NCBI RefSeq assembly: GCF_009193265.1
Contig: NZ_VZZZ01000004.1
Coordinates: forward strand, 124,001-188,000
DNA from: Marinobacter changyiensis
GTDB taxonomy: Bacteria > Pseudomonadota > Gammaproteobacteria > Pseudomonadales > Oleiphilaceae
DNA: 64,000 nucleotides
Direction: 5' to 3'
This document shows, piece after piece, positions 33,848 to 41,988 of this stretch. Under the pieces are notes generated by a model, which saw nothing but the letters and a program-made list of their open reading frames with translations, did not search any database and was not told where the DNA came from. Position numbers and translations under genes: made by a program. The first letter of the stretch is position 1; every line of letters begins with the position of its first letter.

Positions 33848-36333
33848 TGGGTGCTGCCAAAAAATTGTCCTCAGTACGCCGTGACTGGCGTGAGCGGGAC
33901 GTGCGGGTTGTACTGGCCGCGCTGATCGTGGCGGTCGCCACGGTCGCGACCATCGCTTTGTTCGCCAGTCAGTTACAAAGCACGCTGATTTCGTCTGCGA
34001 GTAGCTTCCTGGCGGCTGATCGCAAGCTGGAGGCGGAAAACGGCATCCCCGTGCCCCCTGAGTGGCGTGAAGAAGCTGAACGGCGGGGCCTGAAAACTGC
34101 CGAGATGATTGAATTCAGCACCATGGTATTCGGCAATGATAATTTCCAGCTGGTTGCAGCGAAGGCGGTTAACGACGATTACCCCCTGAAAGGCGAAGTC
34201 GAATATCAACTCGGGGAAGATGCCCCCAGGCAAGTCTCGGCCCGAGGGCCTGATCGGGGAAACGTGTGGATTAACCCGAGATTGTTGCGGCTGCTGGATG
34301 TGGAAATTGGCGGCAGCCTGGAAATCGGCAATAAGGCCCTGACCGTTTCGGGGCTGTTGATTCGCGAGCCCGACGGTGGCTTTAGTATGGCCGCTCTGGC
34401 CCCGCGGGTGATGATGCACTCGGATGACGTGGCAGCGACGAACGTGGTTCAGCAGGGCAGCCGCGTGGAGTATTCCTATCTTTATGCGGGCGAAGAAAGT
34501 GATCTGAATGCCTTTTACCGCTGGCTGGAGCCGCGCTTAGAGCCCAGCCATGAATGGGAAAGCATCCGCGATGGTGAAGCATTGTCTCAGTCGCTGCTGA
34601 AAGCCGAGCGCTTCCTGTTGCTGGGAGGAAGTCTTGCGGTTCTGCTGGCAGCCGTTGCTGTCGCGGTGGCCAGCCGTCAGTACGCGATGAACCAACGCGA
34701 CACTGTGGCTTTGTTGAAAACCCTTGGACTGAGCAGTCACGGTATTGGTCAGTTGTACATTGGCCGTCTGGCGTTGTGGGGCCTGGTCGGAATTGTCGGT
34801 GGCTTGCTCATTGCCCTGCCCATCGTATGGATGCTGAACAGTCTGGTCGCCGACTTGCTGGAACGCCCCGTGGACTTCAGACTGGATATTCTGGCGCTGA
34901 CGCCCGCTCTGATGACGGCAGTGGTATCACTGTTCGCTTTTGCCTATCCCCCTATTCGCCGGCTTCGAAACGTGCCCGCTATGCGCGTGTTGCGGAGTCA
35001 ACCGGGGGAATCGGGTCGAGAGGCCTGGTTGGATATCGGGATTGCAGTGGTCGCGGTGTTTGGCCTGGTATGGCTGTATGCCCGGGAAGTCAGTTTGGTG
35101 CTCGCACTCCTGGGTGGTCTGGCAGCTTTGCTCGGCATATTGATGGTGCTTGGCTGGCTGATGGTGATTGGCCTGCGCCGCGTCTCCGGCGGTGGTAATG
35201 CCTGGCGCCTTGCCCTGGTTGCCCTGTATCGACATCGCCGGGCGAGCCTTTCCCAGATCGCCGTATTTTCCATGACGCTGATGCTTGCCTGCACTCTGGT
35301 GCTGGTCCGGTCGTCGCTGCTGGATGACTGGCAGGCCCAGTTGCCTGAGGATACGCCTAATCACTTTCTGATCAATATCGCCCCGGATGCGGTGGATGAT
35401 GTGGAAGACTTTCTGCAAACACGATCCCTGCCATTGGATACGCTGTACCCCATGGTCCGAGGCAGGTTGACCGAACTCAATGACCAACCGGTAAAAGAGA
35501 CAGTGAGCAAGGACGAACGGGTAGGGGCGCTCAACCGGGAGTTGAACCTCACCTGGATGGATCAGCTCCCTGCGGACAATCGTGTAGTTGACGGTGAGTG
35601 GTTCGAAGAGGGGCAACGCTCGGGGGTGTCGGTGGAGGCGGAGCTGGCTGAAAAGCTTGGCCTCAAGTTGGGCGACAAGCTCGGCTTTACCATCGGTTCT
35701 GACAAGGTGAGTGCGGAGATTACCAGTATCAGAACGGTGCAATGGGACAGCATGAAACCTAATTTCTACATGGCTTTCCCGCCCGGAGGGGCGCTTGACG
35801 CGATGCCGGCAACCTGGATTACCAGTTTTCACCTGCCAGCAGAACAGAAATCGGAGCTAAATGAGTTCTCTCGCAAATTTCCGACGATTTCCGTGCTGGA
35901 AGTGGATCACATTATCGAGCGGATCCGGAGCATCGTACAGCAGGTAACTCAAGCCATTGAAGCCATTTTGGTGCTGATACTTGCGGCCGCTCTGGTGGTC
36001 ATGGCGGCAGTAGTCAGTGCTACTCTGCAGGACCGTCAACGTGAAGGTGCGTTGCTCAGAACGCTCGGGGGTCGACAGTCTCTGCTGGTGCGTAGCACCA
36101 TGGTGGAATTCGCTCTCTTGGGATTCTTTGCCGGTGTTCTGGGTGTCGCGGCTGCAGAAGCTGCGGTGTGGGCACTTCAGTATCGCATGTTTGAAGGAGA
36201 ATTCCGGTGGCACTGGAATGTCGTATTATCGATTCCGTTGATCAGTGCAGTATTGCTGTCGGTATTTGGTCGCTTGCAGCTCCGGCCTGTCCTTGAGGTG
36301 TCTCCCATGTTGCTGCTGAGGCGCCTCGAGTAG
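33847..36333 (+). CDS. ybbP: FtsX-like ABC transporter permease YbbP
   Basis: An 828-residue permease with two MacB/FtsX-type cores. An N-terminal membrane segment (about 20 to 40) and periplasmic domain are followed by about six segments between 250 and 440, then a second periplasmic domain, and three more segments between about 700 and 815. This matches YbbP, whose substrate is not firmly known. It is encoded directly after ybbA. A perfect inverted repeat lies seven bases after its stop. Confidence 0.9.
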   Translation: MGAAKKLSSVRRDWRERDVRVVLAALIVAVATVATIALFASQLQSTLISSASSFLAADRKLEAENGIPVPPEWREEAERRGLKTAEMIEFSTMVFGNDNFQLVAAKAVNDDYPLKGEVEYQLGEDAPRQVSARGPDRGNVWINPRLLRLLDVEIGGSLEIGNKALTVSGLLIREPDGGFSMAALAPRVMMHSDDVAATNVVQQGSRVEYSYLYAGEESDLNAFYRWLEPRLEPSHEWESIRDGEALSQSLLKAERFLLLGGSLAVLLAAVAVAVASRQYAMNQRDTVALLKTLGLSSHGIGQLYIGRLALWGLVGIVGGLLIALPIVWMLNSLVADLLERPVDFRLDILALTPALMTAVVSLFAFAYPPIRRLRNVPAMRVLRSQPGESGREAWLDIGIAVVAVFGLVWLYAREVSLVLALLGGLAALLGILMVLGWLMVIGLRRVSGGGNAWRLALVALYRHRRASLSQIAVFSMTLMLACTLVLVRSSLLDDWQAQLPEDTPNHFLINIAPDAVDDVEDFLQTRSLPLDTLYPMVRGRLTELNDQPVKETVSKDERVGALNRELNLTWMDQLPADNRVVDGEWFEEGQRSGVSVEAELAEKLGLKLGDKLGFTIGSDKVSAEITSIRTVQWDSMKPNFYMAFPPGGALDAMPATWITSFHLPAEQKSELNEFSRKFPTISVLEVDHIIERIRSIVQQVTQAIEAILVLILAAALVVMAAVVSATLQDRQREGALLRTLGGRQSLLVRSTMVEFALLGFFAGVLGVAAAEAAVWALQYRMFEGEFRWHWNVVLSIPLISAVLLSVFGRLQLRPVLEVSPMLLLRRLE

Positions 36334-36339
36334 GCCCTA

Positions 36340-36386
36340 GTGCCCCGTCTGGCTAATTCGTTAAGCTACTGAGCCAGACGGGGCAC
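36340..36386. repeat. perfect 15-bp inverted repeat between convergent genes
   Basis: The arms at 36340 to 36354 (GTGCCCCGTCTGGCT) and 36372 to 36386 are exact reverse complements, separated by 17 bases. There is no T-run on either side, so it is not a standard rho-independent terminator. It may be a bidirectional 3' end hairpin or a mobile palindromic repeat. Confidence 0.85.
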
Positions 36387-36441
36387 GAGCGGCCCGGGGC
36401 CAGCCAAGCTTCTGATGAGAGTATGTGGAAGCGGAGCGATA

Positions 36442-37236
36442 TCAGCGATAACGATCCAGAATCTGGTCCAGTTCGCCAGATTCCCGAATCTGTGCCAGCT
36501 CGCCATTAAAATCCTTGGCGAAGCCGGCCCAGTCTTTTCTGAGCATCAGGCGGAAGCCGAAATCGCTGATACCGTTCTCGGTATAGCTGAATGCATCCTG
36601 CCAGCCATTTTCCCGTATGATCCATTGCCCGACCGAAAGATCGGCAATGGCGGTATGGAAGTGGTCCGCATTGAGCAGAAAACTGAGCAGGTCCCTGTCC
36701 TGTGAAACATCAAAGCGCTTGGCCTTACCGGACTCGAAGATCTCTGCCAGTTCGGGATAGCGGTAGCCCAGGTGTGTTACCACCGTCAAGGAGTCAAGGT
36801 CGCTGGGTTGTTGGTACCGGAATTCTTCGCCTTTGCGCGTGAAGAACACTTCCCTGATTCTGACCACCGGGTCGGTAAAGACGTATTTGTCTGGATTGTC
36901 TGTCCATTCAATGGCGCGTGGAGTGCCATCGATATGGCCGTCCAGCAACATGCTGTCCACTCGCTTGCGAGGGATTTTCTTCGGCTGGACCTTATAATTA
37001 AGCCGCTCGGAGACGGTCTTCACCACCTCCCAGACAATGCCAGAGTACTGATCATCGTCCTCAATGATAATGTAGGGAGGGTAGCCGTTAGGAGAGACGT
37101 TGAGTTGGAAAACACCCGGGCCCCCCGGTTTGTAACTTTCCAATCCAGGCTCGGCTGACGCTAGGGTTGCCAGCAGACCAGGAAGCAAGCCAAACAGATA
37201 AATAGCGGACAGATACTGGCGATGGGTTCGGCACAT
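36442..37236 (-). CDS. family 3 extracellular solute-binding protein
   Basis: A 264-residue periplasmic binding protein with a signal peptide ending near LLATLASA. The mature part has the SBP_bac_3 pattern: SPNGYPPYIIIEDDDQYSGI, then DGTPRAIEWTD and a second domain with VVTHLGYRYPEL. It probably binds an amino-acid-like solute, or serves as a sensor, because no transporter permease or kinase is encoded nearby. Confidence 0.82.
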   Translation of the reverse strand: MCRTHRQYLSAIYLFGLLPGLLATLASAEPGLESYKPGGPGVFQLNVSPNGYPPYIIIEDDDQYSGIVWEVVKTVSERLNYKVQPKKIPRKRVDSMLLDGHIDGTPRAIEWTDNPDKYVFTDPVVRIREVFFTRKGEEFRYQQPSDLDSLTVVTHLGYRYPELAEIFESGKAKRFDVSQDRDLLSFLLNADHFHTAIADLSVGQWIIRENGWQDAFSYTENGISDFGFRLMLRKDWAGFAKDFNGELAQIRESGELDQILDRYR

Positions 37237-37287
37237 AGACGACTGCCTCTGAAAAACGACTACTTGGGAAGACCGGCGCCCATGCCC

Positions 37288-37319
37288 AAAAAAGGCCTGA
37301 TGCAGGTAAACATCGGGCC
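37288..37319 (-). terminator. rho-independent terminator after the iron alcohol dehydrogenase gene
   Basis: On the minus strand GGCCCGATG is followed by an eight-base loop, then CATCAGGCC and six Ts. It lies about 100 bases past the stop of the alcohol dehydrogenase gene. Confidence 0.75.
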
Positions 37320-37422
37320 TGATTGTTACTTGTTTTTAATGGGTTTTCAACGAACCAAATGTGACAAAGAGTCAAATCACTGCAAAATATTGAGTTCGGC
37401 CAGTATTACCTGTCTGCTATTT

Positions 37423-38613
37423 TCAGGCCCATGCACGTTTCAGTACCGCTTTTGCATCTGCCAGCGTGACTTCTCTCGGGTTGAACATGATCGAGCCATC
37501 ATCCAGTGCGATAGATGCAATTCTATCCAGTTGAGTTTCGGTAACTTTGCCCGTTTCTTTGAGGGTTCTGGGTAGCTTGCAATGTTTATAGAGTGCGTCT
37601 CTCAAACTGCGAATGGCTGATATGGAGGCTTCGGCCCGACGGTCCGCCGGAGTTGTCGCGTAAGCCTCAGGGCCGTCCAGGTAGAGCAGCAGCTCACCCA
37701 GTGGGCCGCGTATGGACTCCAGGTTATATTCGAGTACATAGGGAAGATAAAGGCTCATGCAAAGACCATGGGGCAGGTGGCACAACGCCCCGGTAGCGTG
37801 CCCAAGCGCATGTACCAGCCCCACCATGGAGTTGGAAAACGCGATACCCGCCATGGTGGACGCCTGGGCAAGTTCCAGCCTGGCTTCAGCGTCTTTCGGG
37901 TTATCCATCACCGTTAACAACGATGTACTGACTTTCTTTATGGCCGCAGTAGCAAAGGCATCGCTTAACGGGTTTTTCGCCATACAGGTGAACGCTTCAG
38001 TGGCGTGGGTCAGGGCATCCATCGCCGTTGCTGCCGTGATATGCGGTGGCAGGGTAAGTGTCATCCGGGGGTCAATGATGGCGGCGTTTGGCAGCAGGAA
38101 AGATGAGGTAAATGGCAGCTTGACCGACTTGGCAGGGTCAGAGATCACCGCCACTGCAGTGACTTCCGAGCCTGTGCCCGCTGTCGTTGGCACCACAAAA
38201 AAGGGCTTCAACGGACGTTTGAGTACACCTGCGCCAACGTAAACACTTATGTCGTCTCCACCTTCGGATACCAGAATATTGACTGCTTTAGCCGTATCGA
38301 TGGCAGAGCCACCGCCAACAGCAATGATCGAGTCACACTTCTCAGAGCGATAGATTCCGGCAATATCTTTCACTACACCAACAGAAGAATCCGGTGGCAC
38401 GTCATCGTAGATCGCTATGATATCGAGTCCACTCTCTTCGCAGGCAGAAATCACCGGCTCCAACAGACCGGCCGCCCGCACACCCTTATCCGTGATAATC
38501 ATCGGTCGCTTGGCCGCCAGGCCGGTTAACTCATAGGGGATGTGTTCAAGTGCTGCTTTGCCAGCGATGACTTTGACTGGACAGAAAAATTCGTAGTAAC
38601 TGTTTTTCATCAT
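37423..38613 (-). CDS. iron-containing alcohol dehydrogenase
   Basis: A 396-residue group III alcohol dehydrogenase. It has the NAD-binding AVGGGSAIDTAKAVN, then PTTAGTGSEVTAVAVI, and the metal ligands in TAMDALTHATEAF and VHALGHATGALCHLPHG. It oxidises or reduces an alcohol/aldehyde pair in the cytoplasm. The gene overlaps the SCP2-like gene by four bases, so the two form an operon. A possible operator lies upstream of the pair. Confidence 0.9.
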   Translation of the reverse strand: MMKNSYYEFFCPVKVIAGKAALEHIPYELTGLAAKRPMIITDKGVRAAGLLEPVISACEESGLDIIAIYDDVPPDSSVGVVKDIAGIYRSEKCDSIIAVGGGSAIDTAKAVNILVSEGGDDISVYVGAGVLKRPLKPFFVVPTTAGTGSEVTAVAVISDPAKSVKLPFTSSFLLPNAAIIDPRMTLTLPPHITAATAMDALTHATEAFTCMAKNPLSDAFATAAIKKVSTSLLTVMDNPKDAEARLELAQASTMAGIAFSNSMVGLVHALGHATGALCHLPHGLCMSLYLPYVLEYNLESIRGPLGELLLYLDGPEAYATTPADRRAEASISAIRSLRDALYKHCKLPRTLKETGKVTETQLDRIASIALDDGSIMFNPREVTLADAKAVLKRAWA

Positions 38614-39155
38614 GCTCTCACCGTGGCTACAAAATGGTTGGCGACTTTCAGGTAAATCCGGGCTGCGCTGAGGACCTTCTTCGGCAGATTCAGATTGGCC
38701 GGATATTCCTTGACCGCTCGTTTGGCAATCAGTCGGGGCAGGATGAAAGCTTCCAGCCGGTTCAGGACCCGCGTCATGCGAACGGCGTAACTGATGTCGC
38801 CATCAACCAGCATGCGATCATTGGCGAACGCCACAGAGGTTTTCTCCTGGAACGACAGCACCAGAAAAGCGTGGGCGACGTGTTTGAACTGGATTGACAA
38901 GTCGACAGGTCGGGAAGCGTTGTCGCCATGATAGTGCAGGTGGCCATTGCCGATGTGCTCGACAATGAACCGGGAACCATCTGGCATCACCATCATTTCG
39001 AACAGGAAACCCTCAGGCAATGCACTGACTTCGGATCGGACATCCCGGTCTACCTCGCTGACCGCCTGCAGGGCCCGGCCCATCACCTGAAACATGAGCT
39101 CTACATAGAGGCCGCGCGCCTGGAGCGCCATTGGTGTGATAAGTCTGTTTATCAT
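38610..39155 (-). CDS. SCP2-like hypothetical protein
   Basis: A 181-residue protein, mostly soluble. The middle segment PVDLSIQFKHVAHAFLVLSF, then VAFANDRMLVDGDISYAVRM, resembles the sterol carrier protein 2 fold, which binds lipids. The family is not certain. The start at 39155 (MINRLITP) is preferred, with GGGAA upstream; a frame opening at 39188 is longer. It is cotranscribed with the alcohol dehydrogenase, so it may carry that enzyme's fatty substrate. Confidence 0.65.
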   Translation of the reverse strand: MINRLITPMALQARGLYVELMFQVMGRALQAVSEVDRDVRSEVSALPEGFLFEMMVMPDGSRFIVEHIGNGHLHYHGDNASRPVDLSIQFKHVAHAFLVLSFQEKTSVAFANDRMLVDGDISYAVRMTRVLNRLEAFILPRLIAKRAVKEYPANLNLPKKVLSAARIYLKVANHFVATVRA

Positions 39156-39189
39156 GGAAATTTCCCGCGTTTTAGTGCAATGGCTCAAT

Positions 39190-39211
39190 TTTTAGAGTTA
39201 TTGCTCTAAAA
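39190..39211. promoter_or_regulatory. candidate operator upstream of the SCP2-like / alcohol dehydrogenase operon
   Basis: TTTTAGAG and CTCTAAAA form a perfect 8-bp inverted repeat with a six-base spacer, 35 bases upstream of the operon start. The shape fits a TetR- or similar dimer-binding site. No regulator is encoded next to it. Confidence 0.5.
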
Positions 39212-39317
39212 GTCAATGTAATTGCCGCCGCGGGAAGTGCGTCATGCGGATAAATATTCTCTATGGGGCGCAGTCTGCGTCCGTCCCAGGAAGCCGCCTG
39301 ACCAGGTAGTTGCCGGG

Positions 39318-40622
39318 TTACCCCCGGGTTAACGCCGCCAGTTTGCGCTGGGCTTCTACTGCTACGGCGCCTTGGGCACCGGCAGCCGTCCGGTAATACT
39401 GGATGGCCTCATCACGCCGGTTTTCCTTGACTGCGATATCGCCCAAGCGCAGAAATGCAATGGATGTGGGTACGACCTGATTGGCTTCTGTCAGGTCTTC
39501 TTTAGCCTGAGTAAGGTTGTTCAGTTCAAGGGCATTCAGGCCACGCTGGAGGCGATAGGAGAACATCTCCGGGTACAAGGAGACTGCCTTGTCGTAATCG
39601 GCCTGGGCTTTCTTTTCACTATCCTGAAGCCGGAAGATGTGCCCTCGCAGAGCATAGAACGACGCTTCATCAGGCTCGATCTTGATGGCTTCATTAATTT
39701 TCTTCAGAGCCGCCTCGGGCTTTTCCTCTTTAAGCAGGCTGGCTGCCTCATCCTGGGCATCGTAGGCAGGCTGTATACGCTTCAGGTAAGCGATTTTCTT
39801 CTGATAGGTTTCCCGGCCACGGTAGCCGCCGGTTCCAAGCTTCTGTGCAAGCTTACGATTCTCGTCGACCCGCTTCTGTGACGGCGGGTGAGACGCGAAC
39901 AACCCTTCAACGAAACCGGTCTTCCGGCCCTCCGACAATTGCAGGAATATCTCCTGTAACTCGACGGCGGCCTGCGGGTCATAACCCGCTTCTTTCATAT
40001 AACGAATACCATAGTGGTCGGATTCCAGCTCATCGCCCTGACTGTATTGCGCCAGGGCGATCTGGCTGCCAACCGCCGCGCCCCCCATGATCATACCGGC
40101 AAACTCGTTGTCTGAAAGCGCCAGTCCAAGCCCCGCCATTCCTGCGCTTAAGAGCATCCCTTGTTGCATCCGCTGGACACTGTGACGTGCGGCCGCGTGG
40201 ACAATCTCGTGACCGAGAACCGACGCCAGCTGGGCTTCGTCATCAAATTCCGCCAGCAGGCCCCGGTTGATCGCAATCTTGCCTGAGGGAAGCGCCCACG
40301 CATTGGGCACGCTGCTGTTGAGAACGACAAACTCGTAAGGCAGATCAGGGCGGTCGCTGACTGCCGCCAGCTTCTGTCCAACGTCACTGACGTAAAGGCT
40401 GAGCTCCGGGTCGAGGTAAAACTTGCCACCCTGCATCTGTTGGGTGGGTTTGTATTGTTCAGCCCCAATGCTGCGTTCCTCACTCTCCGGGATCAGCGAC
40501 AATTGCCGCTCGCCGGTAACAGGGTTAACCGAACAGCCAGCCAGAACAGCCAGAAGGGTCAGTAAGATCAAGGCGCGAAAACCCGGGGTGTGCTTCACAG
40601 TAAACTCCTGAAACGAATCCAT
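39318..40622 (-). CDS. M48 family metalloprotease with TPR repeats, lipoprotein (BepA-like)
   Basis: A 434-residue lipoprotein with a lipobox (LLAVLAGC, Cys at about 30). It contains the zinc-binding HEIVHAAARH (HExxH) and a downstream Glu in ELESDHYGIRYM, then a C-terminal TPR region (about 270 to 430). BepA/YfgC-type enzymes work in the periplasm on outer-membrane protein quality control. Confidence 0.88.
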   Translation of the reverse strand: MDSFQEFTVKHTPGFRALILLTLLAVLAGCSVNPVTGERQLSLIPESEERSIGAEQYKPTQQMQGGKFYLDPELSLYVSDVGQKLAAVSDRPDLPYEFVVLNSSVPNAWALPSGKIAINRGLLAEFDDEAQLASVLGHEIVHAAARHSVQRMQQGMLLSAGMAGLGLALSDNEFAGMIMGGAAVGSQIALAQYSQGDELESDHYGIRYMKEAGYDPQAAVELQEIFLQLSEGRKTGFVEGLFASHPPSQKRVDENRKLAQKLGTGGYRGRETYQKKIAYLKRIQPAYDAQDEAASLLKEEKPEAALKKINEAIKIEPDEASFYALRGHIFRLQDSEKKAQADYDKAVSLYPEMFSYRLQRGLNALELNNLTQAKEDLTEANQVVPTSIAFLRLGDIAVKENRRDEAIQYYRTAAGAQGAVAVEAQRKLAALTRG

Positions 40623-40942
40623 TGTTTGATGGCATCAATCCTGGCGGCCAGAAGACCGTGGTCAGCATCAAGCTGCTGCCGCCAACCGCGAATTACTCTA
40701 TCATAGCGCCCATATGGCAGCAGAGAGTTATCGGCAGGTCAGATACTTTACGTGACGTTTGCTGGATGGAGCAGCCCCGGTTGATCAGGTATCATCCGCG
40801 CCGTCAGAAGCTCCGCGTTAACTATTTCACTACCTTGCCCTGCGCTCGGGTAAAGTCTTTGAGGATCCGGTGGCCAAAACCGACAGGACGGACAAAGTTG
40901 ACAAGGCGGCCGCGACAAACACACCGACCCCGGACAAAACCA
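40623..40942. other. intergenic region upstream of the PaaI thioesterase pair
   Basis: About 320 bases between divergent genes. The downstream gene's reading frame is open through most of it, but the sequence before 40943 does not look like the thioesterase family. A lysine- and threonine-rich frame (GTG at 40870 to TAA at 40953) is probably chance. No clear promoter was identified. Confidence 0.4.
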
Positions 40943-41413
40943 ATGGCCAATAACGCAAGACTGGAGCGGGTAAGCCGTTTCATTAATACCCTTAACCAGG
41001 CCCGGGAGCTGGGTCTGACTGTGACCGAGGCCTCCGAAGGTCACCTGACGCTTTGCCTGCCCTACAGTGAGAGGATTATTGGCAACCCTGACACCGGTGT
41101 CATTCATGGCGGTGCTATTACCACCCTGATGGATACGGCCTCCGGTTCGGTGATGATCTGCGCTTTTGACGACTTCGAGCTGTGCCCGACCCTTGATCTG
41201 AGAGTGGACTACATGCGCCCGGCCGAGCCCAATCAACCGGTGTATGCCCGGGCGGAACCCTATCGGGTTACCCGGAACATTATTTTTACCCGCTGTGAGG
41301 CTTTTCAGGGCAGTGGCGACGTGATTGCCCAGTGCGTTGGTACCTTCATGCGTATCGGCCGGGAGGCCACTCCGAAATCCTTCCGTGATCTGATCGCGGG
41401 AGACGCCGAATGA
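40943..41413 (+). CDS. PaaI family thioesterase
   Basis: A 156-residue hotdog thioesterase. The motif GVIHGGAITTLMDTASG has the His-Gly-Gly and the Asp used in PaaI-type acyl-CoA hydrolysis. The ATG at 40943 is chosen because the family begins near ARLERVSRFINTL; the upstream sequence has no family resemblance. The ribosome site is weak. The stop overlaps the start of a second PaaI-type gene by four bases. Confidence 0.85.
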   Translation: MANNARLERVSRFINTLNQARELGLTVTEASEGHLTLCLPYSERIIGNPDTGVIHGGAITTLMDTASGSVMICAFDDFELCPTLDLRVDYMRPAEPNQPVYARAEPYRVTRNIIFTRCEAFQGSGDVIAQCVGTFMRIGREATPKSFRDLIAGDAE

Positions 41414-41844
41414 GCACTCCGGATATCCTTCGATATACCCGTGAAACCGGTGATTTCTCGCGCATGATTGCGAGCATTCCCTACGCTGGCTTTATCGGTC
41501 TGCAGTGCGACCGCTTCGGTGATGACCTGATATTCCGTCTGCCACCCAAAAATCAGAATATTGGCAATCCGATACTGCCGGCAATTCATGGTGGGGTCAT
41601 TGGCGGATTCATGGAGTTGTCTGCAGCGATTTATCTGATGATGTCGCAAGAGACCTTGCGGATGCCGAAGATCATCGATTTTTCCCTCGACTACCTGCGC
41701 GCCGGTCTCGATCGGGAAACCTTTGCCGAATGTCATCTTACCCGGCAGGGGAACCGCGTGGCCAACGTGATGATCAACGCCTGGCAGAAATCCCGCAGCC
41801 AGCCCATTGCCACCGCCAGGGCGCATTTCCTTTTGGCCGACTGA
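41410..41844 (+). CDS. PaaI family thioesterase (second of a pair)
   Basis: A 144-residue hotdog thioesterase. The segment PAIHGGVIGGFMELSAAIYL has the HGG motif, but the acidic residue is Glu in the position where the first protein has Asp. Two adjacent PaaI-like proteins may form a heterodimer. The sigma-32 promoter of htpG begins just after its stop. Confidence 0.85.
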   Translation: MSTPDILRYTRETGDFSRMIASIPYAGFIGLQCDRFGDDLIFRLPPKNQNIGNPILPAIHGGVIGGFMELSAAIYLMMSQETLRMPKIIDFSLDYLRAGLDRETFAECHLTRQGNRVANVMINAWQKSRSQPIATARAHFLLAD

Positions 41845-41847
41845 AGA

Positions 41848-41875
41848 CTTGAAAACCCGCTTCTGAACCCCATTT
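41848..41875 (+). promoter_or_regulatory. sigma-32 (heat shock) promoter of htpG
   Basis: CTTGAAA (41848 to 41854) and CCCCATTT (41868 to 41875) are separated by 13 bases, a near-perfect match to the RpoH consensus CTTGAAA N11-16 CCCCATNT. It is about 113 bases upstream of the htpG start. Confidence 0.88.
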
Positions 41876-41988
41876 ACTGCAACAGCCAGACAATCCGGCG
41901 TTTGCTCTGCCAATCGCGAGTCGACGCCGCAACGTTCTAAAAAAGTTTCATAGAAAGTTCCAAAATCAGCAGCAGGAGAGACTCCCCG

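Noticed and set aside
40870..40955. A lysine- and threonine-rich frame upstream of the first PaaI gene
   Set aside because: It is short, lacks a ribosome site and ends inside the thioesterase start; probably chance.
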